From SZUA-547 sp963669315 (lineage in GTDB: Bacteria > Pseudomonadota > Alphaproteobacteria > Rhodobacterales > Rhodobacteraceae), in contig OY770021.1 in the NCBI GenBank assembly GCA_963669315.1, positions 1,426,001 to 1,490,000 on the forward strand: a stretch of 64,000 nt of DNA, read 5' to 3'. The notes below the pieces were generated by a model. That model worked only from the letters and a program-made list of their open reading frames with translations, was not told the origin of the DNA and made no database searches. Shown here in pieces: positions 50,145 to 57,748 of the stretch. The stretch's first letter is position 1, and each line of letters opens with the position of its first letter. A program made the translations under genes and the position numbers.

Positions 50145-50891
50145 ATGCCCAATGAGCACGGCCATGATCCAGACGAAATCGCCTTAAGGCTTGAGGAGCC
50201 ATTCCGCGCCTCCTATCTGCGCGACTATATCTATGGCGGGATCGACGGGGCGGTGACCACCTTCGCCATCGTCGCCGGCGTGGCCGGGGCGGAGCTTTCA
50301 ACCGGAATCGTGCTGGTGCTGGGGATCGCCAACCTCGTTGGCGACGGATTCTCGATGGCGGCCGGGAACTTTTCCGGCACGCGCTCTGAAGTCGAAGAGC
50401 ATCGCTCTCTGCGAGCCATGGAGGACCGCCATGTGGAGGCCTATCCCGATGGCGAGCGCGAAGAAGTGCGCCAGATCTTTCGCCGCAAAGGATTTGAAGG
50501 CGAGGCGCTGGACGCGGCGGTTGAGGTGATCACGGCCGAGCGCGAACGCTGGATCGACTTCATGATGGCCGAGGAGCACGGCACGCCACGCGTCACGCGC
50601 TCTCCGAAGACCGCCGCGTTCGCGACTTTCACGGCTTTCCTGATTTGCGGAGCGGCGCCGCTGCTCCCCTATCTTCTCAGCTGGTTCGGCTGGATCGGGG
50701 CGGAGCCCGCCATGCTGTTCCAGATCGCCAGTGTCATCACCTGCGCGGTGTTCTTCGCCATCGGGTCCGCGCAGGGGCTGTTCGTCGACAAGCCCGGCTG
50801 GAAACTGGGCTTTGAGACGCTGGCGACTGGCGCCTCAGCCGCCGCCATCGCATATGGCATCGGCTGGGCGCTCAAGGGCATGATCGCCTAA
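50145..50891 (+). CDS. VIT1/CCC1 family transporter
   Basis: A 248-residue membrane protein of the vacuolar iron transporter family. Family signature: YIYGGIDGAVTTFAIVAGVAGA in the first helix, IANLVGDGFSMAAGNFSGTRSE with conserved Asp/Met in the second, then a cytoplasmic metal-binding Glu-rich domain (AEERERW-like, EVITAERERWIDFMMAEEHG) and three C-terminal helices. Relatives move Fe2+ or Mn2+ against protons. It starts 9 bases after the OmpA-like gene. Whether it is cotranscribed with the stator-like pair for a reason or by chance is not clear. Confidence 0.88.
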   Translation: MPNEHGHDPDEIALRLEEPFRASYLRDYIYGGIDGAVTTFAIVAGVAGAELSTGIVLVLGIANLVGDGFSMAAGNFSGTRSEVEEHRSLRAMEDRHVEAYPDGEREEVRQIFRRKGFEGEALDAAVEVITAERERWIDFMMAEEHGTPRVTRSPKTAAFATFTAFLICGAAPLLPYLLSWFGWIGAEPAMLFQIASVITCAVFFAIGSAQGLFVDKPGWKLGFETLATGASAAAIAYGIGWALKGMIA

Positions 50892-50931
50892 CTCGCAGGC
50901 GTCAAATCGGTAGACTCGCGGCCTATACTTC

Positions 50932-50954
50932 GATATTTCGCGATATATGGATAT
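50932..50954. promoter_or_regulatory. GATAT repeats at the arsR start, possible operator
   Basis: GATAT occurs three times, at 50932-50936, 50942-50946 and 50950-50954; the second ends directly before the arsR ATG (50947 starts in its continuation) and the third lies inside codons 2-3. A TATACT hexamer at 50924-50929 could be the -10 element. There is no Shine-Dalgarno, so a leaderless or very short-leader mRNA is possible. The repeat block is the likely ArsR binding site. Confidence 0.35.
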
Positions 50955-51327
50955 AAAGAATGCGCTGCTCGCCTTTTCCGCCCTGGGGCAAGAGACCCGG
51001 CTTGAGGTTTTTCGGCTGCTCGTCAGGGCGGGAGAGGCCGGAATGGCCGCCGGAGGCATCGCGGAGGCGCTGGGCGTGCGCCAAAACACCATGTCCGGAA
51101 ATCTTTCGACCCTGCTGGCCGCCGGGCTGATCCGAAATGAAAGGCAAGGGCGCCGGGTGCGCTATTTCGTCGATCTGGATGGGGTCTCCGGCCTGCTGGG
51201 ATTCCTGATGGAGGATTGCTGCGCCGGAAAGCCAGAACTTTGCCAGCCAGTGATCGACCAGATCGCCTGCGCCTGCCCGCCGCAACCTCTCCACAAACCC
51301 AAGATCAGGACGCGCGCCAATGTCTGA
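50947..51327 (+). CDS. arsR: ArsR/SmtB family arsenic-responsive repressor
   Basis: A 126-residue winged-helix repressor. Seen: LLAFSALGQETRLEVFRLLV, the recognition helix ALGVRQNTMSGNLSTLLAAGLI and the wing RQGRRVRYFVDLDG. Metalloid sensing would use the C-terminal cysteines C91, C92, C99, C108 and C110 (EDCCAGKPELC, ACACPP), rather than the classic helix-3 pair. Arsenite binding should release DNA and induce the operon. The gene is the first of arsR-arsC-acr3; the arsC start overlaps its stop by eight bases. No ribosome site is visible before the ATG. Confidence 0.92.
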   Translation: MDIKNALLAFSALGQETRLEVFRLLVRAGEAGMAAGGIAEALGVRQNTMSGNLSTLLAAGLIRNERQGRRVRYFVDLDGVSGLLGFLMEDCCAGKPELCQPVIDQIACACPPQPLHKPKIRTRANV

Positions 51328-51832
51328 CTCCAGGCCTGACGAAGTAAAGAACGTTCTTTTTCTCTGCACCGGAAACTCCGCCCGGTCGATCATCGCCGAA
51401 GCCATTCTGCTGCGCGAAGGCGCGGGAAAATTCATGGCTTATTCGGCCGGATCGCAGCCAACAGGTCAACCAAATCCCTATGCGATCGACCTGCTAGAGG
51501 GGCTGAACCACGACACCGGATTCGCGCGGTCGAAAAGCTGGGACGAGTTTTCCAGCGACGACGCGCCCAAGATGGACGTCATCTTCACGGTCTGCGGCAA
51601 CGCGGTGGAGGAGACCTGTCCGGTCTGGCCCGGCCATCCCGCCACCGCGCATTGGGGCGTACCCGACCCGGCGGCGGTCGAGGGGTCAGAGGCGGAAAAG
51701 CGCGTGGCGTTTTCGGAGACGTACAGGATGATGATGAGCCGGATTTCCGCTTTCGTGAACCTGCCGCTTGCCGATCTTGACCAACTCGCGCTGAGTGAGC
51801 GGCTCGCAGAGATCGGAAGGGGCGAGGCATGA
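51320..51832 (+). CDS. arsC: Arsenate reductase, low-molecular-weight phosphatase type
   Basis: A 170-residue arsenate reductase of the LMW-protein-tyrosine-phosphatase type. The P-loop is LCTGNSARS, with nucleophile C16 and R22; the redox pair used by thioredoxin- or glutaredoxin-linked members is matched by C92 and C100 (FTVCGNAVEETCPVWPG). It reduces arsenate to arsenite for export. It overlaps arsR by eight bases and the acr3 start by four, so the three genes are tightly coupled. Confidence 0.93.
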   Translation: MSDSRPDEVKNVLFLCTGNSARSIIAEAILLREGAGKFMAYSAGSQPTGQPNPYAIDLLEGLNHDTGFARSKSWDEFSSDDAPKMDVIFTVCGNAVEETCPVWPGHPATAHWGVPDPAAVEGSEAEKRVAFSETYRMMMSRISAFVNLPLADLDQLALSERLAEIGRGEA

Positions 51833-52875
51833 CCATCGTATCTTCTGATCAACCGGCGACCGAGGGAATTGGATTCTTCGAGCGCTATCTGACCGTTTGG
51901 GTGGCGCTGGCCATGATAGGCGGCATCGCTATCGGCTCGGTCGCGCCGGGTCTGGTGAATGCGATCGCAAAGGCCGAAGTCGCCTCCATCAACCTTGTCG
52001 TTGCGGTGCTGATCTGGGCCATGGTCTATCCGATGATGGTCGGGGTCGATTTTCGCGCCGTAGCGGGCGTCGCGCGCCAACCCAAAGGGCTGATCGTCAC
52101 CCTGATCGTCAATTGGCTTATCAAGCCATTCACCATGGCGTTGATGGCGGTGCTGTTCTTCGATTACGTCTTCGCACCCTGGATTGCGCCCGAAGACGCC
52201 GCCCAATACACGGCCGGGTTGATATTACTGGGCGCGGCGCCATGCACCGCGATGGTCTTCGTCTGGTCGCAGCTGACGCGCGGAGACGCCACTTACACAC
52301 TGGTCCAGGTCTCGGTAAACGACCTGATCATGGTTGTGGCCTTCGCGCCCATCGTCGCCTTTCTTCTGGGCGTGACCGAGATCGCCGTGCCGTGGGAGAC
52401 GCTGGTGCTGGCTACGGTCCTCTATGTCGTGCTGCCGCTGATCGCAGGGCTGATCACCCGGCGCTTGCTTGGGTCGCCCGAGGCGATCGAGGCTTTCACC
52501 TCTCGCGTCAAACCCTGGTCGGTCATCGGCCTCATCGCCACGGTGGTGATTCTGTTCGGCTTGCAGGGCGAAGTGATTTTGGCCCGGCCAACGGTGATCG
52601 CCCTGATCGCAGTGCCGATACTGATTCAGAGCTATGGCATTTTTGCCGTGGCTTACGGCGCGGCCTGGGCCTGGAAGGTGCCGCACCGTATCGCCGCCCC
52701 CTGCGCCATGATCGGCACCTCGAATTTCTTCGAGCTCGCCGTTGCGGTGGCCATCAGCCTGTTCGGCCTGCATTCGGGCGCCGCCCTCGCCACTGTCGTC
52801 GGAGTTCTGGTCGAGGTGCCGGTCATGCTGTCGCTGGTCGCCTTCGCCAATCGGACGCGCGCACGCTTTGCATAG
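51829..52875 (+). CDS. acr3: Arsenite efflux transporter, ACR3 type
   Basis: A 348-residue permease with ten predicted helices. Family markers: FFERYLTVWVALAMIGGIAIG, MVYPMMVGVDFRAVAG, and the essential cysteine in LLGAAPCTAMVFVWSQLTRGD. It exports arsenite using the proton gradient, with no ArsA ATPase needed. It overlaps the arsC stop by four bases (ATGA). The frame that runs open behind it through most of its length continues into the RidA gene downstream and should not be read as one protein. Confidence 0.95.
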   Translation: MTIVSSDQPATEGIGFFERYLTVWVALAMIGGIAIGSVAPGLVNAIAKAEVASINLVVAVLIWAMVYPMMVGVDFRAVAGVARQPKGLIVTLIVNWLIKPFTMALMAVLFFDYVFAPWIAPEDAAQYTAGLILLGAAPCTAMVFVWSQLTRGDATYTLVQVSVNDLIMVVAFAPIVAFLLGVTEIAVPWETLVLATVLYVVLPLIAGLITRRLLGSPEAIEAFTSRVKPWSVIGLIATVVILFGLQGEVILARPTVIALIAVPILIQSYGIFAVAYGAAWAWKVPHRIAAPCAMIGTSNFFELAVAVAISLFGLHSGAALATVVGVLVEVPVMLSLVAFANRTRARFA

Positions 52876-52901
52876 ACGGGCGCGATAGCCAATTGAAGGT
52901 T

Positions 52902-53249
52902 GTGACAGAATCGAACGTATCGAAACCGGGGTCAGGCCCTCAAAAAATCGTAATGCACAACGGCGTCGCCTACATCACCGGTCAGGTGGGTGAGGGCGCG
53001 ACCATTCAGGAACAGGCCGAGGAATGCCTGCGCCGAGTGGACGCGCTGCTGACTCAGGCGGGCTCGTCGCGCGAAAAAATTCTGCGGGCCGCGATTTGGC
53101 TGGCGGTTCTTCGCGAATTCGCCGGTCTCAACGAAGTCTGGAACGCCTGGGCGCCCAAGGGCCATGCGCCGGCGCGCGCCGGCGGCGAGGCCCGGCTCGC
53201 GCGGCCGGAACTCAAGGTCGAGATCATCGTGGATGCTGCCTACGACTGA
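52902..53249 (+). CDS. RidA/YjgF family protein
   Basis: A 115-residue RidA-like protein. The family core is present: VMHNGVAYITGQVG, EQAEECLRRVDALLTQAGSSREKILRAAIWLAVL, and ARAGGEARLARPELKVEIIVDA with the Arg-containing end. RidA proteins deaminate reactive enamines; a conserved arginine for that role is in the ARLARPELKVEI segment. GTG 52902 is the most likely start, though GAAGGT sits very close; TTG 52893 is the other choice. It begins 26 bases after acr3 and may be read with the arsenic operon. Confidence 0.85.
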   Translation: MTESNVSKPGSGPQKIVMHNGVAYITGQVGEGATIQEQAEECLRRVDALLTQAGSSREKILRAAIWLAVLREFAGLNEVWNAWAPKGHAPARAGGEARLARPELKVEIIVDAAYD

Positions 53250-53360
53250 ACTACGAGCCTCCGCGCCAGTGAAGTAGCCAAATCCCCGACCTCTTGCTAT
53301 CGGTAAGGCGTCCCATCCATTCCGGGCGACGCCTCGCCCGACAAGTGTTGAGAGTTCATT

Positions 53361-53849
53361 ATGCTTCACCGTCGCCTCTTCCTCTCTATGCTCTGCGCTG
53401 TCACACTGAGCGCCTGCGCGTAATCTGATCGAGCCTCCATGCCCGATGGCACGACGCTGATCATATTGCGCCACGCGGACAGGTTGGGTGACGATCTCAG
53501 CGACAAAGGCCATGCCAGAGCCGCCGCGCTGGTGGGCGCGTTGGACGGCGTGGAGATCGACGCCATCTACACCCTTGGAATCCAGCGAAATCTCGACACC
53601 GCCACGCCGCTCGCTGCCGCACGCGGGCTTCCGGTAGAAACCATATTTGGCGGTAATCCCACATCTCGGCTGATGTCCGAGGGCGCTGGCGAGACCATCG
53701 TCTGGGTCGGGAACAAGGACAATCTCGCCGCGATATGGGACTCTCTGTCCTTGCCGGCACCGCCGCCGCTTGAATATGGCGACCTCTTTTTCGTCGAGCC
53801 CACCGACGGCGGACCGCCCAGCGTCGAACGGCGACGTTTCGAGCCGTAA
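53361..53849 (+). pseudogene. Histidine phosphatase lipoprotein gene interrupted by in-frame TAA
   Basis: ATG 53361, with TTGAGAG upstream, opens a perfect lipoprotein signal, MLHRRLFLSMLCAVTLSACA, whose lipobox Cys is codon 19. Codon 21 (53421-53423) is TAA. In the same frame the rest of the gene goes on without a gap: SDRASMPDGTTLIILRHADR, with the RHA histidine-phosphatase motif, to VERRRFEP. The whole would be 162 residues, the layout known for small lipoprotein histidine phosphatases of Rhodobacterales. Either a nonsense mutation has split it, or translation restarts at ATG 53439, giving an unexported 136-residue enzyme, or the stop is read through. An intrinsic terminator follows. Confidence 0.75.
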
Positions 53850-53880
53850 TCCGGTTCACACATAAATCAGAAAATTCGAA

Positions 53881-53904
53881 GGGGCGCCTAAGCGCCCCTT
53901 TTTT
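53881..53904. terminator. Intrinsic terminator between the histidine phosphatase gene and clpA
   Basis: GGGGCGC (53881-53887), loop CTAA, GCGCCCC (53892-53898), followed by six T residues. It is a textbook Rho-independent terminator for the plus-strand histidine phosphatase gene. On the minus strand the same hairpin follows the clpA stop and is trailed by TTCGAATTTT, so it can serve both. Confidence 0.85.
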
Positions 53905-56239
53905 AACCCGCGGTCAACAGCGGAGTCTTCTTGCCACCCGCAAGTCGTGGATGGTCGGGCGGCAGGCATTCCAGAGCGATCTGGCCGTCCTTGACGCCGA
54001 CATAGACCAGGCCGCCCTTGATCAACTCGCCGAACAGCAACTCTTCGGCCAGCGGCTTCTTGATGTGCTCCTGAATGACCCGCGCGAGCGGCCGGGCGCC
54101 CATCTTGTCGTCATAGCCCTTGTCAGCCAGCCAGTTCGCCGCTTGCTCGCTGAGCTCGATGGAGACGCCGCGATCCAGCAACTGCGCCTCAAGCTGCAGC
54201 ACGAACTTCTCGACCACCTGAAGGATCACATCCCGTGGCAGCGCCGAGAATGAAATGGTCGCATCAAGACGGTTGCGAAACTCGGGGCTAAACATCCGCT
54301 CGATGGCGGCGGTGTCCTCTCCCTCGCGCCGGTCGCGGCCGAAGCCGATGGCGGCCTTGGCGAGTTCCTGCGCGCCCGCGTTCGAGGTCATGATCAGGAT
54401 CACGTTGCGGAAATCGACCGTCTTGCCATTGTGGTCGGTCAGCTTGCCGTGGTCCATAACCTGCAGAAGGATGTTGAAGACGTCCGGATGCGCTTTCTCA
54501 ATCTCATCGAGCAGCAGCACCAGATGCGGGTGCTGATCAACGCCGTCGGTCAAAAGCCCACCCTGATCGAAGCCCACATAACCCGGCGGCGCGCCGATCA
54601 GACGGCTGACCGAATGCTTCTCCATGTATTCGGACATGTCGAAACGCAGCAGCTCCACGCCCATCGTGTCGGCCAGTTGCTTGGCGACCTCGGTCTTGCC
54701 GACGCCGGTCGGCCCGGCGAAGAGGTAGGAGCCGATCGGTTTTTCCGGCTCTCGCAGCCCGGCGCGAGAGAGCTTGATGGCGGAGGCCAGCGCTTCGATC
54801 GCCGCGTCCTGTCCAAACACCACGCGCTTCAGGCTTTTCTCCAGATCGCGCAGCAGTTCCGCGTCGTCCTTGGAAACGTTCTTGGGCGGAATGCGCGCGA
54901 TCTTGGCGACAACCGCCTCGATCTCTTTCGGGCTGATGGTCTTGCGGCGCTTTGATTCCGGCACCAGATGCTGCGCCGCGCCCGCCTCGTCGATCACGTC
55001 GATGGCGCTGTCGGGCAGCTTGCGGTCGTTGATGTAACGCGAGGCGAGATCCACCGACGATTTGATCGCATCCGCGGTGTAACGCACTTCGTGATGCTTT
55101 TCGAAATAGGGCTTCAACCCCCTCAGAATCTTCACCGCATCGTCGATCGACGGCTCGTTCACATCGATCTTCTGGAACCGGCGGGTCAGCGCGCGGTCCT
55201 TTTCGAAGTGCTGGCGATACTCCTTGTAGGTGGTCGAACCCATGCAGCGCAGCGTTCCTGACTGCAGCGCGGGCTTCAGCAGATTCGACGCGTCCATCGC
55301 CCCGCCTGACGTGGCGCCAGCGCCGATCACGGTGTGAATCTCGTCGATGAACAGGACCGCGTCCGGGTGATCCTCCAGCTCCTTGATGACTGCCTTCAGC
55401 CGCTCCTCGAAGTCGCCGCGATAGCGAGTACCGGCCAGCAGCGCTCCCATATCGAGCGAGAATATCGTCGCGCCCGCCAATACGTCGGGCGTCTCGCCCT
55501 CGACGATGCGTTTGGCCAACCCCTCGGCGATGGCGGTCTTGCCGACGCCCGGATCGCCCACCAGCAGCGGGTTGTTCTTGCGGCGGCGGCACAGCACCTG
55601 CACGCAGCGCTCCAGCTCGTCCGCGCGTCCGATCAACGGGTCGACATCGCCCTTCACCGCCTTGGCGTTCAGATCGATGCAGTATTTGGCAAGCGCGGTT
55701 TCGTCCTGCTTGGCCTCTTCGGCGCCCTCGCCCTCGGCATCGGATTTCTGTTCTTCCTCATCGGCGCCGCGCACGGGGCGGGATTCGCCGAAGGCCGGAT
55801 TCTTGGCGACGCCATGGCTGATGTAATTCACCGCGTCATAGCGGGTCATGTCCTGATCCTGCAGGAAGAACGCGGCGTGGCTTTCGCGCTCGGCGAAAAT
55901 CGCCACCAGCACGTTGGCGCCCGTGACTTCGGTTCGGCCTGAGCTCTGCACATGGATCGCCGCGCGCTGGATCACGCGCTGGAATCCGGTGGTCGGCGCC
56001 GCCTCAGACCCTTCGACGTCCGAGACCAGCGCGGCAAGCTCCTCATCGAGGTAAGTGGTCAGCGTGCCGCGAAGCTCATCCAGATCGACGCCGCAGGCCC
56101 GCATCACGCGTGACGCGTCAGGCTCATCGACGAGGGCGAGCAACAGATGCTCCAGCGTCGCAAGCTCGTGACGGCGCGCATTGGCGTGTCCAAGCGCCCG
56201 GTGGATAGCTTCCTCCAGACTTTGCGAAAACGACGGCAT
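53903..56239 (-). CDS. clpA: ATP-dependent Clp protease ATP-binding subunit ClpA
   Basis: A 778-residue AAA+ unfoldase. The double Clp-N repeat comes first (SQSLEEAIHRALGHANARRHELATLEHLLLAL-type helices), then AAA module 1 with Walker A GDPGVGKTA and arginine-finger region, and module 2 with GPTGVGKTE and VLLLDEIEKAHPDVF. The IGF loop for ClpP docking is in AAIGFGRDR. ClpA feeds proteins to ClpP; its N-domain binds the adaptor ClpS, which is encoded just upstream. TAGGGAGT precedes ATG 56239. The middle domain of ClpB is absent, and the length fits ClpA. clpP is not here. Confidence 0.96.
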   Translation of the reverse strand: MPSFSQSLEEAIHRALGHANARRHELATLEHLLLALVDEPDASRVMRACGVDLDELRGTLTTYLDEELAALVSDVEGSEAAPTTGFQRVIQRAAIHVQSSGRTEVTGANVLVAIFAERESHAAFFLQDQDMTRYDAVNYISHGVAKNPAFGESRPVRGADEEEQKSDAEGEGAEEAKQDETALAKYCIDLNAKAVKGDVDPLIGRADELERCVQVLCRRRKNNPLLVGDPGVGKTAIAEGLAKRIVEGETPDVLAGATIFSLDMGALLAGTRYRGDFEERLKAVIKELEDHPDAVLFIDEIHTVIGAGATSGGAMDASNLLKPALQSGTLRCMGSTTYKEYRQHFEKDRALTRRFQKIDVNEPSIDDAVKILRGLKPYFEKHHEVRYTADAIKSSVDLASRYINDRKLPDSAIDVIDEAGAAQHLVPESKRRKTISPKEIEAVVAKIARIPPKNVSKDDAELLRDLEKSLKRVVFGQDAAIEALASAIKLSRAGLREPEKPIGSYLFAGPTGVGKTEVAKQLADTMGVELLRFDMSEYMEKHSVSRLIGAPPGYVGFDQGGLLTDGVDQHPHLVLLLDEIEKAHPDVFNILLQVMDHGKLTDHNGKTVDFRNVILIMTSNAGAQELAKAAIGFGRDRREGEDTAAIERMFSPEFRNRLDATISFSALPRDVILQVVEKFVLQLEAQLLDRGVSIELSEQAANWLADKGYDDKMGARPLARVIQEHIKKPLAEELLFGELIKGGLVYVGVKDGQIALECLPPDHPRLAGGKKTPLLTAG

Positions 56240-56500
56240 AGATGACTCCCTACGGTGCGAAACAAGCGGTGCCCAACTTCAGGCGACACGGCGCAAGCGG
56301 CGATCGCCGACGCCTGCTACAGGACAACACGAAACGCGCCTCCTGTCAGTAGATATGAATTCCGCCGTTATTACGGCAAGGCCGAATAAGACGCGCAAGC
56401 GGCGAATTCACCTCGATCCCGGACGGGATTTCAGCCTGAATCGCGCAAAATCCGGGCATCACGAATTTGAGAGCGACCGGCCGGTGCGGCGAAATCGCGC
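56240..56500. other. Gap between clpS and clpA with no gene seen
   Basis: This 261-base stretch lies between clpS and clpA on the minus strand. It contains a short hairpin, GCCGT-TATT-ACGGC at 56364-56377, but no T run. No ORF with a believable product and no RNA gene were recognised. It probably carries a separate clpA promoter. Confidence 0.4.
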
Positions 56501-56878
56501 TCATTCCTTCTCCATCGTGCACTGAAGAGGGTGCTCATTGCGATGGGCGTACTCCATCACCTGAGTCACCTTGGTCTCGGCCACTTCGAAGGAGAATACG
56601 CCGACAACGGCCAGACCCTTGCGGTGCACGGTCAGCATCAACTCGACCGCCATCGCCTGGTTCAGGCCGAAGAATCGCTCCAGAACATGGACGACGAACT
56701 CCATCGGCGTGTAATCGTCGTTGAGCAGCAGCACCTTGTACATTGAGGGCCGCTTGGTCTTGATCTTTGTTTCGGGAACGACAACGACATCCCCGCCGTC
56801 GTCGCCCGGCGCATCTTCGCGCTGCGACAGCATGGGGGTCGAGGACCCGTTTCGTTTATTGATAGTCAACCGCGTCAT
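56501..56878 (-). CDS. clpS: ATP-dependent Clp protease adaptor ClpS
   Basis: An adaptor of the N-end rule pathway that hands substrates with bulky N-terminal residues to ClpA. The core is complete: TKRPSMYKVLLLNDDYTPMEFVVHVLERFF binding pocket (quoted here in part: LLLNDDYTPMEFVVHVLE), ELMLTVHRKGLAVVG, and EVAETKVTQVMEYAHRNEHPLQC. The N-terminus is uncertain. ATG 56878 (MTRLTINKRNG) is chosen because a TATAAT hexamer at 56916-56921 would place the transcript start just upstream; earlier methionines at 56899 and 56917 and a later one at 56833 are possible. clpA follows downstream. Confidence 0.9.
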   Translation of the reverse strand: MTRLTINKRNGSSTPMLSQREDAPGDDGGDVVVVPETKIKTKRPSMYKVLLLNDDYTPMEFVVHVLERFFGLNQAMAVELMLTVHRKGLAVVGVFSFEVAETKVTQVMEYAHRNEHPLQCTMEKE

Positions 56879-56915
56879 GCGCCGTTCATTCCAGTCCATA
56901 ATGGTGATGACTGGC

Positions 56916-56921
56916 ATTATA
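56916..56921 (-). promoter_or_regulatory. -10 element of the clpS promoter
   Basis: TATAAT, a perfect -10 consensus, reads on the minus strand at 56921-56916. Transcription would begin near 56908, leaving about 30 bases before ATG 56878. A -35 match at the expected spacing is poor because the phasin terminator hairpin occupies that area. Confidence 0.45.
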
Positions 56922-56936
56922 TATCGTCCGGCGCGC

Positions 56937-56964
56937 AAAGAAAAAGGGGGGCGCGCTGCCCCCC
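56937..56964 (-). terminator. Intrinsic terminator of the phasin gene
   Basis: On the minus strand GGGGGGC, loop AGCGC, GCCCCCC (arms at 56964-56958 and 56952-56946) is followed by TTTTTCTTT. It lies 35 bases after the phasin stop and directly before the clpS promoter. The two genes are on the same strand, so it insulates clpS from phasin transcription. Confidence 0.75.
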
Positions 56965-56998
56965 TTCTAACACGTGGTCCCGCCTGTCGGGACGAAGC

Positions 56999-57466
56999 TT
57001 ACGCAGCGTAGGTCTTGAACACGTCCTGCGCGGCGGCGGCGCGAGCCTGAAGCGGCTCGAATGCCTCTTTCGCGGCTGACTGCGCAAGCTCGTTCAGCTT
57101 GGACGCCTGAGCAACATTGGCCTGATAGGCCGATTTGGCCAGCTCGGTCTGCTTCGCGAAATAGGCCTCGACGTTCTTGATCTCGGCCAGTTCCTTGGCG
57201 GCGGCGACGCCGTCTTCGACCGACTTCTTCGCAAACGCGACAACCTCGGCGTTGTACTGCTCGGTGGCCTTGGCGGCGATCTCGCCCGATTTCACGAGCG
57301 CGTCGACAGTCTGCTGGTTGAAGGCCACAACGTCCTCAAAGCCCTTCGTCGCCTTGTCGATCTGCGCGGTCACCGACTTCTGGGTCTCAACCGCGAATTC
57401 CTCAACCTTCTTCTGGCCTTCGGCGGTGAACTCTTCGAACTTTTTCACGGCTTCCTCGGTGGTCAT
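56999..57466 (-). CDS. phaP: Phasin family protein
   Basis: A 155-residue, Cys-free, highly helical protein rich in Ala, Glu and Lys, typical of phasins that coat polyhydroxyalkanoate granules. The central part KATKGFEDVVAFNQQTVDALVKSGE and YNAEVVAFAKKSVEDGVAAAKELAEIKNVEAYFAKQ-type helices (shortened here) match the Phasin_2 group. AGGAGA lies about 8 bases before ATG 57466. The open frame reaches 57613 but has no other ribosome site. A perfect PhaR-type inverted repeat and a sigma-70-like promoter lie upstream; no PHA synthase gene is in the window. Confidence 0.88.
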   Translation of the reverse strand: MTTEEAVKKFEEFTAEGQKKVEEFAVETQKSVTAQIDKATKGFEDVVAFNQQTVDALVKSGEIAAKATEQYNAEVVAFAKKSVEDGVAAAKELAEIKNVEAYFAKQTELAKSAYQANVAQASKLNELAQSAAKEAFEPLQARAAAAQDVFKTYAA

Positions 57467-57542
57467 TTCTTTGTCTCCTAGGTGCGGCGCCTGTTGGCGC
57501 GAATTCTTCCTGAGAGGGTTCCAGCCCCGTCTCATGAGCAGG

Positions 57543-57571
57543 GATATCGGGATTGTGCTGCGGCGCGTCAA
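57543..57571 (-). promoter_or_regulatory. Sigma-70-like promoter of the phasin gene
   Basis: On the minus strand TTGACG (57571-57566) and GATATC (57548-57543) are 17 bases apart, the ideal spacing. The -35 matches consensus at five of six positions; the -10 is weak, as is common for regulated alphaproteobacterial promoters. It would give a leader of about 70 bases. Confidence 0.5.
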
Positions 57572-57578
57572 GGCCTTC

Positions 57579-57593
57579 TGCTGCGTTGCAGCA
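57579..57593. promoter_or_regulatory. PhaR-type operator upstream of the phasin gene
   Basis: TGCTGC-GTT-GCAGCA is a perfect 6-base inverted repeat with a 3-base centre. It fits the CTGC-N3/4-GCAG site bound by the PHA-responsive repressor PhaR in Paracoccus. It lies 8 bases upstream of the -35 hexamer. A further CGCAGC half-site sits in the promoter spacer. Confidence 0.6.
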
Positions 57594-57711
57594 ATTTTTT
57601 TCTGTGTGGCCAAGGACGGCGATAAAGACGGCCTGCGCAGATTGAGGGAATTTTATGGAGCCCAAGGTTTCCCTATCGAGGTCGCCGTGTTAAACTTGAC
57701 TCAAACTAAAG

Positions 57712-57721
57712 CACTTAAGTG
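57712..57721. promoter_or_regulatory. CACTTAAGTG palindrome before the carboxypeptidase gene
   Basis: A perfect 10-base palindrome, 27 bases upstream of the ATG and 10 bases after a TTGACT -35-like hexamer (57696-57701). A good -10 is not clear. It may be an operator overlapping the promoter. Confidence 0.25.
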
Positions 57722-57748
57722 TAAGCGTAATCGGGCAAATCTGGGCAG

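Noticed and set aside
51897..53249. One 450-codon frame that would fuse an unknown 330-residue part to RidA
   Set aside because: The first part is the out-of-frame shadow of acr3. Only the RidA part (from about 52902) has family features.
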